DNA of 62,756 nt from a bacterium (lineage in GTDB: Bacteria; Bdellovibrionota_C; UBA2361; RFPC01). Positions within the stretch are counted from its first letter, which is position 1; each line of letters begins with the position of its first letter. The position numbers and the translations under genes are program-made. The notes beneath the pieces are model-generated. The model saw only the letters and a list, made by a program, of their open reading frames with translations, was not told where the DNA came from and ran no database searches. Shown here one piece after another: positions 8,242 to 16,123 of the stretch. Where the stretch lies: the NCBI GenBank assembly GCA_030431715.1, contig JAUIIO010000007.1:97756-160511 (forward strand), given 5' to 3'.

Positions 8242-9047
8242 TGTCTGATCAATCTGAAATTTTCCAAGCTATCCTTATGGGAATTGTGGAAGGTTTGACG
8301 GAGTTTATTCCTGTTTCCAGTACTGGGCATCTTATTCTCTTTGGTGAGGGTATTGGATTTCATGGGCCCAGTGCTGCGACCTTTGAGATCTTTATTCAGT
8401 TAGGCGCAATACTTGCTGTGGTTTTTCTTTACCCAGCTCGCTTTACTGGGCTCTTTGAGCTTTCCTCTTATGCCGGGTTTAAGGGGTGGCAGGGGCTTAT
8501 TAAGATAGCACTGGCGTGTTTGCCGGCATTTGTTTTAGGATTCCTTTTTCATAAGATGATCAAGTCGTATCTCTTTTTTCCGTTCCCAGTTGCACTTGCG
8601 CTTATCGTAGGGGGCGTTTTGTTTTATCTCATCGATCGTCCTGGTAAGACATACAAAGTATCTGCACTTGAGCAGATCTCCTACAAGCAAGCTTTCCTTA
8701 TCGGTGTATTTCAATGTTTTGCTCTCTGGCCAGGAATGTCTCGATCCGGGAGTACTATCATCGGAGGCTTATTGCTCGGATTAGACAGGAAGGTAGCCGC
8801 CGAATTCTCTTTTTTAGTTGCGGTTCCTGTTATGTCCGCAGCCGTGGCTTACGACATGCTTAAGACGTATTCTACTACGGTTTCAATTGATTGGACGATC
8901 TTTTCTGTCGGGTTTGTTGTTTCGTTTTTGACGGCGATTTTAGCTATTCGCTTTTTTATCAGGCTTTTAGGGAGCTATACTCTGAGGCCTTTCGGCTATT
9001 ACAGGATAGTTCTGGGAGCGCTTGTTCTTGTACTGCTTACGCAGTAA
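8241..9047 (+). CDS. uppP: Undecaprenyl-diphosphatase UppP (BacA)
   Basis: Dephosphorylates undecaprenyl pyrophosphate so the lipid carrier can be reused for peptidoglycan and O-antigen synthesis. I start it at GTG 8241, which overlaps the antiporter stop (TAGTG) and has GGAAGGA about ten bases upstream. This gives 268 residues, the usual family length; the longer frame from 8127 lies inside the antiporter gene. The two signature motifs are present: EGLTEFIPVSSTGHL near the N-terminus and WPGMSRSGSTI in the second half. About eight hydrophobic segments place it in the inner membrane. The reason for coupling to a CaCA antiporter is not obvious; UppP is divalent-metal dependent. Confidence 0.95.
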   Translation: MSDQSEIFQAILMGIVEGLTEFIPVSSTGHLILFGEGIGFHGPSAATFEIFIQLGAILAVVFLYPARFTGLFELSSYAGFKGWQGLIKIALACLPAFVLGFLFHKMIKSYLFFPFPVALALIVGGVLFYLIDRPGKTYKVSALEQISYKQAFLIGVFQCFALWPGMSRSGSTIIGGLLLGLDRKVAAEFSFLVAVPVMSAAVAYDMLKTYSTTVSIDWTIFSVGFVVSFLTAILAIRFFIRLLGSYTLRPFGYYRIVLGALVLVLLTQ

Positions 9048-9055
9048 GCAATCTC

Positions 9056-9319
9056 TTATTGCACATAAGTCTCAAGGAACGTAATTCCATACCCCGGTCC
9101 GCCTTCCGCGAAGAGTATGAGATATGTCCCTACAGCAAATAAGCCAATGATTGCCAGAAAGAGAAATTGTGCTACGGCATCCATTGCGCGGACTCCGTTT
9201 ACGTCAATGCCTCTCATCTCCATTCGTCTTATTTCTTTTTGATAGTGGCGTTCTTGATTACAAGGAGGGCAAAGCGTGTGCGGACCACCTTCAGAAGAAC
9301 CACAATTGTAACAACCCAT
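9056..9319 (-). CDS. Small zinc-ribbon membrane protein
   Basis: An 87-residue protein of unknown function. Residues 3-6 (CYNC) and 17-20 (CPPC) form a likely four-cysteine zinc ribbon. A charged linker rich in Arg, Glu and Met follows, then one transmembrane segment (about residues 48-70, QFLFLAIIGLFAVGTYLILF) and a short tail. An AAGGAAAAG ribosome-binding site sits just before the ATG, supporting a real gene. It converges on uppP with eight bases between the stops. Such ribbon-plus-helix proteins are common as uncharacterised single genes; I infer nothing more. Confidence 0.65.
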   Translation of the reverse strand: MGCYNCGSSEGGPHTLCPPCNQERHYQKEIRRMEMRGIDVNGVRAMDAVAQFLFLAIIGLFAVGTYLILFAEGGPGYGITFLETYVQ

Positions 9320-9893
9320 ATCTTTTCCTTATGCAAAAATCCCTAATGATAGGGGAGGGGTAAAAAGGAGTTGGAAGGCGCTTTTTGTTCGAACTTCAAT
9401 TTTTAGCAGACAGGACTCTGCAATGCTTATTGTTAAGTATTCCAAAGTCCTGTCTGAACTATGTTCATAACCGTAAAAATCCTAAATAGAACCCGGTAAA
9501 AGTAGACACAGCCTTTACTGCGAAGCTGCGAGTAAAGTATGCGAAGTTCATAACCTGATGTTTGCTCGACGATAACCTCAAAAAAAATACCTAGATAAAA
9601 ACCAAAGTGTTTAGCGCCTCCCAACGAGAATCGATATTTTGTAATCCACCGATTCCCGTTGAGAGAGATGCTTCTATTAGCAATCTACCCATATTCAATT
9701 GTCTCTTTATACGTATCTGCCAGACCTGCAGCTTTGCTTCAGGAAAAAGTAATTTTATAAAGGCCTTATTTTACTCAAGAAAACCCCCTGCTCGACTCTA
9801 TTTGTAGGAATTTTCATTTAAGAGGCCGTACAGACAGGACGATATTATGGGGTAAGAGAGCAGTAGTACTGAAACGAACGGATTCGTGAAATT
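9320..9893. other. 574-base gap with several stem-loops, no convincing gene
   Basis: The gap holds three stem-loops: CAGACAGGACT (9407-9417) with AGTCCTGTCTG (9446-9456), a perfect 11-bp dyad; CTTTACT/AGTAAAG near 9510-9535; and CAACGAGAATCG (9622-9633) with CGATTCCCGTTG (9650-9661). The single mismatch in the last becomes a G-U pair in minus-strand RNA. The decamer CAGACAGGAC recurs at 9831-9840. The short frames here lack good starts or family character. A noncoding RNA is possible but unproven. Confidence 0.4.
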
Positions 9894-10307
9894 ATGGTAC
9901 AAATTACAGGAAGTAGCTACTCACTAGCAGCTCTGGCCCTTCAGAAGCCGGCACACTATAAATCCTTAGCGGAAGCCGTTGAGGTGCAGCGCGATGAGAC
10001 AGCGAAAAATCCAAAGGTAAAGAAGACCGACTACGCTGGACTCTTTCAGTCTTCTTTAAATGTTCCCAAGCTTGAAAAACATATCGATGATTATCATGAC
10101 GGTAGGGGATATCTATCAAAGAAGATTGCCATTGATATAGAACGAAAGCAGCAGAGTGCTGCAGACGGCCTTTCGCTCCTACAGCCTGCCGCTCTTAACG
10201 CCTATCAGGGCTACCTCACCTCATTAAATTACGGCGCCAGAGCCCGTTTCATTCAGGGCGTAGATCGGGCTGTTACTACAAGTACGAAAATACTCGGAAC
10301 TCTTTAG
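9894..10307 (+). CDS. Hypothetical protein, 137 residues
   Basis: I do not recognise this protein. It is predicted soluble and mostly helical, with no signal peptide, cysteine cluster or membrane segment. The N-terminal 20 residues are rich in Ser, Ala and Leu (SSYSLAALAL), the middle is Lys/Asp rich, and the last third (LNAYQGYLTSLNYGARARFIQGVDRA) looks amphipathic. The start is the ATG at 9894; no strong Shine-Dalgarno is visible. It is preceded by a structured noncoding gap and followed by a CTCCGCG repeat. Codon use looks like that of surrounding genes, so I take it as a real but lineage-restricted gene. Confidence 0.6.
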   Translation: MVQITGSSYSLAALALQKPAHYKSLAEAVEVQRDETAKNPKVKKTDYAGLFQSSLNVPKLEKHIDDYHDGRGYLSKKIAIDIERKQQSAADGLSLLQPAALNAYQGYLTSLNYGARARFIQGVDRAVTTSTKILGTL

Positions 10308-10331
10308 CCTGAGTGAAGGATAAGGCTCTTT

Positions 10332-10370
10332 CCTCTCCGCGAACTCCGCGTTCTCCAGTGTTTTTTCTTA
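10332..10370 (+). repeat. CTCCGCG-type dispersed repeat (copy A)
   Basis: CTCTCCGCG, CTCCGCG and TTCTCC words followed by GTGTTTTTTC. Related copies lie at 12,841, 12,945 (inverted) and 39,317. All sit between or at gene 3' ends. Confidence 0.65.
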
Positions 10371-10406
10371 TTTGTTTCAGTCAAAGAATGGAAGCTGGAG
10401 GTAGAG

Positions 10407-10964
10407 CTACTTCCCACACAGTCGGTCCAACATAATAGCACAAGCCGATCTCACCGAGAGGTGGTTGTAGTCGCCGGGGCCTCGCACAGGTGAAAGGAAG
10501 TAATCGGCTTTAGCAAGCAGCTCGTCGCTCATTCCCCATCCCGTACCGAGCATAAGGAGATAAGGCGTTTCTGTGTCTTCTTCAATCTTACTTCTCATGT
10601 CAGGAAACGAGATGCGTCCATCTCCGTCCTTAGCCGAAGTAGCAATACATACCGGTTTCTTGCCGTGGGTGCTTTCTAGTGTGCTTAGCGTTTCATCGAA
10701 GCTTGTGTTGATGTGCAAGATCCCAAGTGCGTTTTTTCTGTCAGGGTTATACGTCGATCCGTATCCGTCTTTCCAGTGTTCAGCGAGGATGTTCGCGAGC
10801 TTCCTCATCGATTCGGCGGGGTGTGAGATGAAAAAGTGTCCGGCGCCGTATGTTCTCGCGCTGCGACATATATCATGGAGATCGATAAGGGTGAGGGAGG
10901 TCGTAACCTCCATCTGCTGTTTATCAAGCATGTGTTCATGTAGGAGGGCTACGTGGAGGGTCAT
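10407..10964 (-). CDS. SPOUT-type RNA methyltransferase (PF09936-like)
   Basis: A 185-residue protein of the SAM-dependent RNA methyltransferase family typified by Thermotoga TM1570, usually found beside trmD. The C-terminal half carries the trefoil-knot signature: PYLLMLGTGWGMSDELLAKADYFLSPVRG followed by DYNHLSVRSA, where SAM binds. The N-terminal region (MTLHVALLHEHMLDKQ) matches the family's opening strand. Its ATG overlaps the trmD stop by four bases, so it is translated with trmD. The target RNA is unknown. Confidence 0.85.
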   Translation of the reverse strand: MTLHVALLHEHMLDKQQMEVTTSLTLIDLHDICRSARTYGAGHFFISHPAESMRKLANILAEHWKDGYGSTYNPDRKNALGILHINTSFDETLSTLESTHGKKPVCIATSAKDGDGRISFPDMRSKIEEDTETPYLLMLGTGWGMSDELLAKADYFLSPVRGPGDYNHLSVRSACAIMLDRLCGK

Positions 10965-11653
10965 GGGTTTTCTCTTAGTAAATCAGGCCGAATTTTTCTT
11001 GTGCGAGCTAGGGACTGTTTTTCCCGCCATTTTTTTATCTTCTCATGATCTCCTGAGAGGAGCACCTCAGGTACAGATATTCCCTCAAATTCTGCGGGGC
11101 GAGTGTAGTGGGGGGCTTCAAGGAGGCCCTGTTTGGTGCTACTAAACGATTCTTCAATCAGGGACTCTTGATTTCCTACCACGTTTTTAATGAGTCTAAC
11201 GGTTGACTCCAGTATGACCATTGCTGGGAGTTCTCCACCCATTAGGACATAGTCACCGAGTGATATTTCAAGATCTACGTAAGAATCGATGACTCGCTGA
11301 TCGATTCCTTCGTAGCGGCCACAGAGTAGGATCATTTCAGAGCTTTGAGAAAGTTCTTCTGCTTTTTGTTGTGAGAAGACCTTTCCCGCAGGTGATGGAA
11401 AAATGACTGGAGCGTTTGGGAGGTTTGCCTTTGCCGCTCGGATGGCTGCAGCTACAGGCTCTGGTTTAAGTACCATACCTGGGCCACCTCCGTACGGGGT
11501 GTCATCCACGTGGTAATGTGGGGATTCGGCAAAGGTGCGTATGTTTACAAGATTGTATTCGAGCTGGCCATTCTCTACTGCTTTTCCAATAAGACTAGTT
11601 GAGAGAAAGGAGTCAAAGAGTTCGGGAAAGAGCGTCAGTATTTCAGCTTTCAT
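10961..11653 (-). CDS. trmD: tRNA (guanine-N1-)-methyltransferase TrmD
   Basis: Methylates G37 of tRNAs that read codons with C or U first, preventing +1 frameshifts. At 230 residues it is of family length. Visible hallmarks are LTLFPELFDSFL at the N-terminus, DDTPYGGGPGMVLKPEP, LCGRYEGIDQRVID, ISLGDYVLMGGELPAM of the knot, and APHYTRPAEFEG with the catalytic Asp region VLLSGDHEKIKKWR. Downstream and overlapping is a second SPOUT methyltransferase; upstream is rpsP. The rimM gene that often lies between rpsP and trmD is absent here. Confidence 0.97.
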   Translation of the reverse strand: MKAEILTLFPELFDSFLSTSLIGKAVENGQLEYNLVNIRTFAESPHYHVDDTPYGGGPGMVLKPEPVAAAIRAAKANLPNAPVIFPSPAGKVFSQQKAEELSQSSEMILLCGRYEGIDQRVIDSYVDLEISLGDYVLMGGELPAMVILESTVRLIKNVVGNQESLIEESFSSTKQGLLEAPHYTRPAEFEGISVPEVLLSGDHEKIKKWREKQSLARTRKIRPDLLRENP

Positions 11654-11698
11654 ACCCAGGTACTGTAAATTTCGGGTAGCTTTGAGGGGGGGGTACTT

Positions 11699-11725
11699 TA
11701 GCCGACATTCTTACAATGTCGGCTA
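11699..11725. promoter_or_regulatory. Perfect 11-bp hairpin between rpsP and trmD
   Basis: TAGCCGACATT and AATGTCGGCTA pair perfectly around a 5-base loop (CTTAC). On the minus strand it lies after the rpsP stop and before the trmD start. No clear U-run follows, so it may be a processing or attenuation hairpin that lowers trmD expression relative to S16, rather than a full terminator. A second weaker stem-loop (CCTGC/GCAGG) lies beside it at about 11,742-11,758. Confidence 0.6.
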
Positions 11726-11786
11726 TATAGCTACGCTGGTGTTCCTGCAAAGGGGCAGGTGCCAGACTGGTAGCGAGTGAAGAAGG

Positions 11787-12122
11787 TTATGCGCTCGGCT
11801 TTTTAGCGCGAACTGCCTCACGGCGCTTTTTACGTCGAGCTACCGTTTTTTCCTTCTTGTTCTCTTCGCGCTTTTCGATGAGCCCTGGGATTTTCTGCTT
11901 AATAAGAGAGCGTACGAGTTCACTTTGCCCAGCTCCACTTTCTACCCAGTGTGTAATACGATCTTCCTTGAGATTTACTTCTGCTGGCTGAACCATTGGA
12001 TTATAGGTGCCAACAATCTCAAGAAATTTTCCATCTCTTCTTGCGCGCTTCTCAGCGGCTATTATTCTGTAAAAGGGTCTCTTCTTTTGACCGTGTCTCG
12101 CAAGACGAAGTGTGACTGCCAC
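11787..12122 (-). CDS. rpsP: 30S ribosomal protein S16
   Basis: Small-subunit protein needed for 30S assembly, binding the 5' and central domains of 16S rRNA. The N-terminus MAVTLRLARHGQKKRPFYRI and GTYNPM are family hallmarks. At 111 residues it carries a longer, very basic C-terminal tail (about residues 85-111, KKEKTVARRKKRR) than the shortest members. It is the first gene of a minus-strand unit with trmD and the SPOUT methyltransferase. ffh, often upstream of rpsP in bacteria, is instead at 26.4 kb. Confidence 0.97.
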   Translation of the reverse strand: MAVTLRLARHGQKKRPFYRIIAAEKRARRDGKFLEIVGTYNPMVQPAEVNLKEDRITHWVESGAGQSELVRSLIKQKIPGLIEKREENKKEKTVARRKKRREAVRAKKPSA

Positions 12123-12382
12123 GTTGCATTCTCCTTAGAATCAATAAATGATTGAATTTACTCTTATAACGAAATTCGCAGTTGAATTCAATAAGGGGGG
12201 CGTTTTTTAGCCTATCTCTGAGGGAGTGAGGGGCAAACGCGATATAGTCTAGTGATATCGGGGGGTTATCTTTTTGCTGGAAGCACTTCGTAGCGTTGGG
12301 TGGATAAGGTAATTAGAATTTGAAATGTTCTTTGTTATACTTTAGCCCGATGCGTTAGGAGCTAAGAAGAGAGTTAAGAGAG

Positions 12383-12733
12383 ATGAAGTATTTATTATTC
12401 CTATTTAAAATTACTGTTTCAGTCCTTTTTCTAGGCCTCTTCCATTTTGCAGCATATGCTCACGCTGACCAGCTGCCAGGAGCAGAAAATGTCTGTCCCG
12501 CGGTTTTTCCGTGCGATCTTGAAACTGGGGAGCTGCTTGCTGAGTACAGTAATCCGGAAAATGAGTGCTACGATACTTTTCGCTCACAGTGTGATTTCGA
12601 ACAAACCATTCGTTCTATGAGTGACAGGCTCTCAGCGTGCGAGGTTACGCAAATTGAGACAAATCTTGAGCTTACAAAATTTCGTAAACGTGTCAGGCGC
12701 CTTAAGAGAAAAATACGCTCATTAAGGCAGTAA
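12383..12733 (+). CDS. Small secreted coiled-coil protein, unknown
   Basis: A 116-residue exported protein I do not recognise. Residues 1-28 form a signal peptide ending about AYAHA. The mature part has a cysteine-bearing N-terminal half (four Cys: VCPAVFPC, ENECYD, SQCDF), possibly disulfide-linked, then a helical segment (residues 75-116) rich in Leu, Arg and Lys that looks coiled-coil. A TATACT -10-like hexamer lies at 12,336-12,341, though its -35 is weak. A strong intrinsic terminator follows at 12,781, so it is a single-gene transcript. Confidence 0.7.
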   Translation: MKYLLFLFKITVSVLFLGLFHFAAYAHADQLPGAENVCPAVFPCDLETGELLAEYSNPENECYDTFRSQCDFEQTIRSMSDRLSACEVTQIETNLELTKFRKRVRRLKRKIRSLRQ

Positions 12734-12780
12734 ACTACTACTATAAAATTAAAATGCGCCCCAGTCGCAATGAGAGGGAG

Positions 12781-12808
12781 AAAAAGGAGGTCTTTGACCT
12801 CCTTTTTC
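12781..12808. terminator. Intrinsic terminator
   Basis: AAAAAGGAGGTC, a 3-base loop (TTT), then GACCTCCTTTTT: a perfect 12-bp stem whose 3' arm ends in a T-run. It ends the transcript of the small secreted protein gene. The A-run on the 5' side means it can also work on the minus strand. Confidence 0.9.
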
Positions 12809-12840
12809 GTATCTAGTTTTTGGGGGAGCGGTTCATGCTC

Positions 12841-12988
12841 CTCCTCCGCGCTCTCCGCGTGCTCTTGTTGATTTTCTCATCAAGTCGCCCGAGATTATAT
12901 GGCCGCTAAGGCGGCAGAGAAGGAGAAGATGTACGCAAGCGAATGAAAACACAGGAGACCGCAAAGCACGCGGAGAGGGGGGGGGAGG
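12841..12988. repeat. Inverted pair of CTCCGCG repeats (copies B and C)
   Basis: Copy B (12,841-12,877) reads CTCCTCCGCGCTCTCCGCG then TTGTTGATTTTC. Copy C (12,945-12,988) is its inverse, GAAAACACAGGAG to CACGCGGAGAGGGGG. Together they form a loose dyad of about 148 bases in the gap between two convergent genes, with copy C abutting the phosphatase stop. Confidence 0.6.
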
Positions 12989-12989
12989 T

Positions 12990-13601
12990 TCAACCTTCTT
13001 TGCTATTCAGTGACTCAAGATGCTCAATATCGTTCTGAATAATTCTCGGGAAATTATCATCGCCTCGAAAATCAAAAACGTTTAGGCACGCGTTGTGCTG
13101 TGGTATCTCGCGGGCGACGTCGTAGGGGAGTTTCATGTAGTACTGGAAGATATAGCGATTTATTTCGCTGTGCGCTGAGACCAGTAGAGTTTTCTGGGAG
13201 TCAAGTTTGAGAGTGTTTAGAAATGAACTTGCTCTTAAGAAGACATCGTAGGCGGATTCACCGTTACGAGGCGTGTAGTGCTCAAAAGTCTCTGAGCTTG
13301 CAGCTCTTTCGTTTCTAAATGTAGAGATCGGTTGACCTTGGAATTCCCCGTAATTTCTCTCACGAAGGGCCTCTGTGTAGACAATCGGGCAGGTGTGAAA
13401 CTGTGTGATTGCTTTTGTGGTAGCTCGCGCTCTACCAAGATCGCTCGAAAATACGCGATCTATCTTTTCATCTTTCAGTCGCTCGCCGAGAAGCTGGACC
13501 TGCTTTTGTCCGAGCTCTGTCAGCTTTCCATCTCGATGTCCTGCGAGGCGCTTTTCGACGTTATCTTCGGTCTCTCCGTGTCGTACAACAAGTAATTTCA
13601 T
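12990..13601 (-). CDS. Histidine phosphatase family protein (phosphoglycerate-mutase-like)
   Basis: A 203-residue branch-1 histidine phosphatase. The phospho-acceptor motif is VRHGETEDN (His8), with the conserved Arg in SSDLGRARATT, the general acid Glu in ALRERNYGEFQG, and the second catalytic His in VSAHSEINRY, where most members have SHGG. Substrates in this family range from phosphosugars and nucleotides to phosphoproteins. It is divergent from metG with 79 bases between starts and has no operon partner. Its stop abuts a CTCCGCG repeat. Confidence 0.88.
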   Translation of the reverse strand: MKLLVVRHGETEDNVEKRLAGHRDGKLTELGQKQVQLLGERLKDEKIDRVFSSDLGRARATTKAITQFHTCPIVYTEALRERNYGEFQGQPISTFRNERAASSETFEHYTPRNGESAYDVFLRASSFLNTLKLDSQKTLLVSAHSEINRYIFQYYMKLPYDVAREIPQHNACLNVFDFRGDDNFPRIIQNDIEHLESLNSKEG

Positions 13602-13680
13602 AATGTCTGGTTGTGTCAGGGGTGTTTACTGTTAGTCTATATTTACTTTAGCATATAGAGTACGATACTTCTAATATCCG

Positions 13681-15372
13681 ATGAAAAAACTACTCGTTAC
13701 TGCAGCTCTTCCTTATTCAAATGGTCGTCCTCATGTGGGGCATCTCGCAGGATGTTATCTTCCTGCCGACATCTTTGTTCGTTATAAGCGAATGTGCGGA
13801 GTGGATGTAAAATATGTTTGTGGTTCTGACGATCATGGTGTCGCCATAGTGCTCAGTGCGGAGAAAGAGGGCAAGACGCCACAAGAGATTGCCAGTTTCT
13901 ATCACGATATTCAGCTTGAAAACTTTAAGGATTTTGGAATCTCTTTTGATGTTTATGGTGCTACGAGCACGACCGAGAGTCATAAAGCACTCAGCCAAGA
14001 GTTTTTCTTAAAGCTCTTTGAAAAGGGCTTTATGGAGAAAAACACAACGAAACAGTTCTATGATGAATCAAAGGAGATGTTTCTTCCTGACAGATATGTG
14101 AAAGGCACGTGTGGGTATTGCGATGCCGCAGAGCAAAATGGTGATCAGTGTGAAAACTGTGGAAAGGTACTCGATCCTGATCATATGACAGATGTTGTAA
14201 GTGTTGTAAGTTGTAAACCTGCGAGCGTTAAGGAGACTACTCACTGGTTCCTTGATCTCTCCCGTTTTGAATCTGATGTTAAGGAATGGATTGAGAATGC
14301 TGATCTAAGAGATCACACACGCAATTTTGTTTCCGGGCTCCTAGGCGCCGGGCTTGTTAAGCGGTCAATGACGCGTGATACCAGCTGGGGGATTCCACTT
14401 CCAATTGATGACCCTGAAGCAGAAGGCAAGGTTCTCTATGTCTGGTTCGATGCCCCGATCGGGTATATCTCGAATACGCTTCAGATGCTTAAAGAAGAAG
14501 GAAAAGACCCGGAAGAATATTCTAGCTGGTGGAAGTCTGATGACTCAGAGGTAGTACATTTCATAGGTGAGGATAATACGATATTTCACTGTGTTATCTG
14601 GATCGCAATGCTTAAGGCTGAGGGTTCTTACACTTTGCCTAAGGGCGTTGTTGTGAACAATTTCTTAAACTTTCAATCGCCTGGCGAGAAGGAAGAGAAG
14701 ATGTCAAAATCAAGAGGGACAGCTATCTGGTTGGCTGATTACCTTGAGCAGGGGGGGAACCCAGATAGTTTGAGATATTACCTCACGGCTATCGCTCCTG
14801 AGAGAGCTCGTACTCCTTATCAGCCTGATGCTCTTCTTCAGAGAAACAATACGGATCTGGCAAATGTCATTGGAAACTTTGTGAACCGTATCGTCTCATT
14901 TACAAAAAAGTATGTAGGGGAAGAAGCTCCGACATATACGGATGAGCAGTTGTCTGATCTGGATAAAGAGTTTTTAAGCACTTTTGCTACAGTAAAAGAG
15001 AAAACAGCAACACACTTAGATGCGTATCAGTTTAAGCAGGCGCTTGAAACCGTGATGGAGTTTGCAAGAAGCTGCAATAAGTATGTCGATGAAAAGGCTC
15101 CGTGGGTTACACGTAAAGATGATATGGACACAACGAGAGTTACGCTTGCCGTTTCGCTTCATGCGATATCTTTTCTCAGCGCACTCTTAGCACCATTTCT
15201 ACCATTCACTTCCGAGAAAATGCGCTCGATCTTAAACCTTGAGCCATGTTCTGATTGGAGTGGGGCAGATAGAGCCCTCCCAGAGGGACTTCAACTTGGG
15301 GAGACAGTGATTCTCTTTGAGAAGATGGAGGCCGAGAAGTGGTTGCCACAGGACGGGGTAGATGGAGCCTGA
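13681..15372 (+). CDS. metG: Methionyl-tRNA synthetase
   Basis: Charges tRNA-Met and the initiator tRNA. The 563-residue class I synthetase starts KKLLVTAALPYSNGRPHVGHLAG, with the HIGH-type motif as HVGH. A two-knuckle zinc insert (CGYC and CENC) lies near residues 144-160, and the KMSKS loop (EEKMSKSRG) near residue 340. The C-terminal anticodon-binding helical domain follows. The C-terminal EMAP/Trbp111-type dimerisation domain found in longer members is absent. It leads a co-directional operon; its last bases overlap the next gene by 11. Confidence 0.97.
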   Translation: MKKLLVTAALPYSNGRPHVGHLAGCYLPADIFVRYKRMCGVDVKYVCGSDDHGVAIVLSAEKEGKTPQEIASFYHDIQLENFKDFGISFDVYGATSTTESHKALSQEFFLKLFEKGFMEKNTTKQFYDESKEMFLPDRYVKGTCGYCDAAEQNGDQCENCGKVLDPDHMTDVVSVVSCKPASVKETTHWFLDLSRFESDVKEWIENADLRDHTRNFVSGLLGAGLVKRSMTRDTSWGIPLPIDDPEAEGKVLYVWFDAPIGYISNTLQMLKEEGKDPEEYSSWWKSDDSEVVHFIGEDNTIFHCVIWIAMLKAEGSYTLPKGVVVNNFLNFQSPGEKEEKMSKSRGTAIWLADYLEQGGNPDSLRYYLTAIAPERARTPYQPDALLQRNNTDLANVIGNFVNRIVSFTKKYVGEEAPTYTDEQLSDLDKEFLSTFATVKEKTATHLDAYQFKQALETVMEFARSCNKYVDEKAPWVTRKDDMDTTRVTLAVSLHAISFLSALLAPFLPFTSEKMRSILNLEPCSDWSGADRALPEGLQLGETVILFEKMEAEKWLPQDGVDGA

Positions 15373-16123
15373 ACACATTAGTGCGATTAAGCAGGTTGTT
15401 GTTTCAGCGGGTGAAAAACTGCTTGAGTATTGGCCGGGAGGAGATCCTGCTCATCAACTTGGCGATCAGCGAAAAGCAGATGGTTCAATCGTAACAGCCG
15501 GAGACTTTGCTTCAAATGATATCCTCATCGAGGGCCTTTCAAAGCTTTACCCTGAAGATGCCTTTTATTCTGAAGAAGGAGAGGGGCTGACTTCTTCAGA
15601 AGCTCAGTCAGTTTGGGTAATAGATCCTCTTGATGGGACAAAATATTTCGCAAAAGGTACGGATGGATTTTGCATTCTCGTAGCTAGGGCGACTGAACAT
15701 ATAGCTGAATATGGAGTGTGTTCTTTTCCTGTTCAAGGGCTTTATGCCGAGGGCTCTAAGGATGGAGGATCCACTCTTAATGACGAAAAGCTTGCAGTAT
15801 CTTCCAGTACGCGCATAGAGGATTCATCTGTTTTTGTTAAAAATATTTCAGATGCTCACCCTTCATTTTATTGCGATACGGCACTTCATCCAGCATTTCA
15901 CTTCTTTAAGCTTTGTAAGGGAGAGATTGACGGTCTTGTTATCAAGATACAAAAACATCAGGAATGGGATCTTGCTCCCTATATCCCGATACTTCTCGGA
16001 GCAGGTGGAGAGGCTACGGATGAGAAAGGGAATCTACCTGAATTTCATTTCGGAAAGCCACGCTTTAAGTATCTCGTTGGTTCCAATGGTCACATACACG
16101 AGGAGCTTCTTAGCGCCCTATGA
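15362..16123 (+). CDS. Inositol monophosphatase family / CysQ-like 3'(2'),5'-bisphosphate nucleotidase
   Basis: A Mg2+-dependent phosphatase of 253 residues. Metal-binding motifs are present: EEGEG (first Glu), WVIDPLDGTKYF (Asp-Pro-Leu-Asp-Gly-Thr) and the C-terminal EWDLAPYIPILLGAGG with its Asp. The motif spelling is closer to 3'-phosphoadenosine phosphatases (CysQ/HAL2) than to SuhB, but substrate cannot be fixed by reading. It overlaps metG by 11 bases and the next transporter gene by 4, so it is translated within the operon. A CysQ role would be removing pAp left by sulfate assimilation or carrier-protein turnover. Confidence 0.85.
   Translation: MEPEHISAIKQVVVSAGEKLLEYWPGGDPAHQLGDQRKADGSIVTAGDFASNDILIEGLSKLYPEDAFYSEEGEGLTSSEAQSVWVIDPLDGTKYFAKGTDGFCILVARATEHIAEYGVCSFPVQGLYAEGSKDGGSTLNDEKLAVSSSTRIEDSSVFVKNISDAHPSFYCDTALHPAFHFFKLCKGEIDGLVIKIQKHQEWDLAPYIPILLGAGGEATDEKGNLPEFHFGKPRFKYLVGSNGHIHEELLSAL

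Noticed and set aside
9433..9624. 63-residue hydrophobic frame in the 9.3-9.9 kb gap
   Set aside because: No ribosome-binding site or family character; it is an AT-rich gap where such frames arise by chance.
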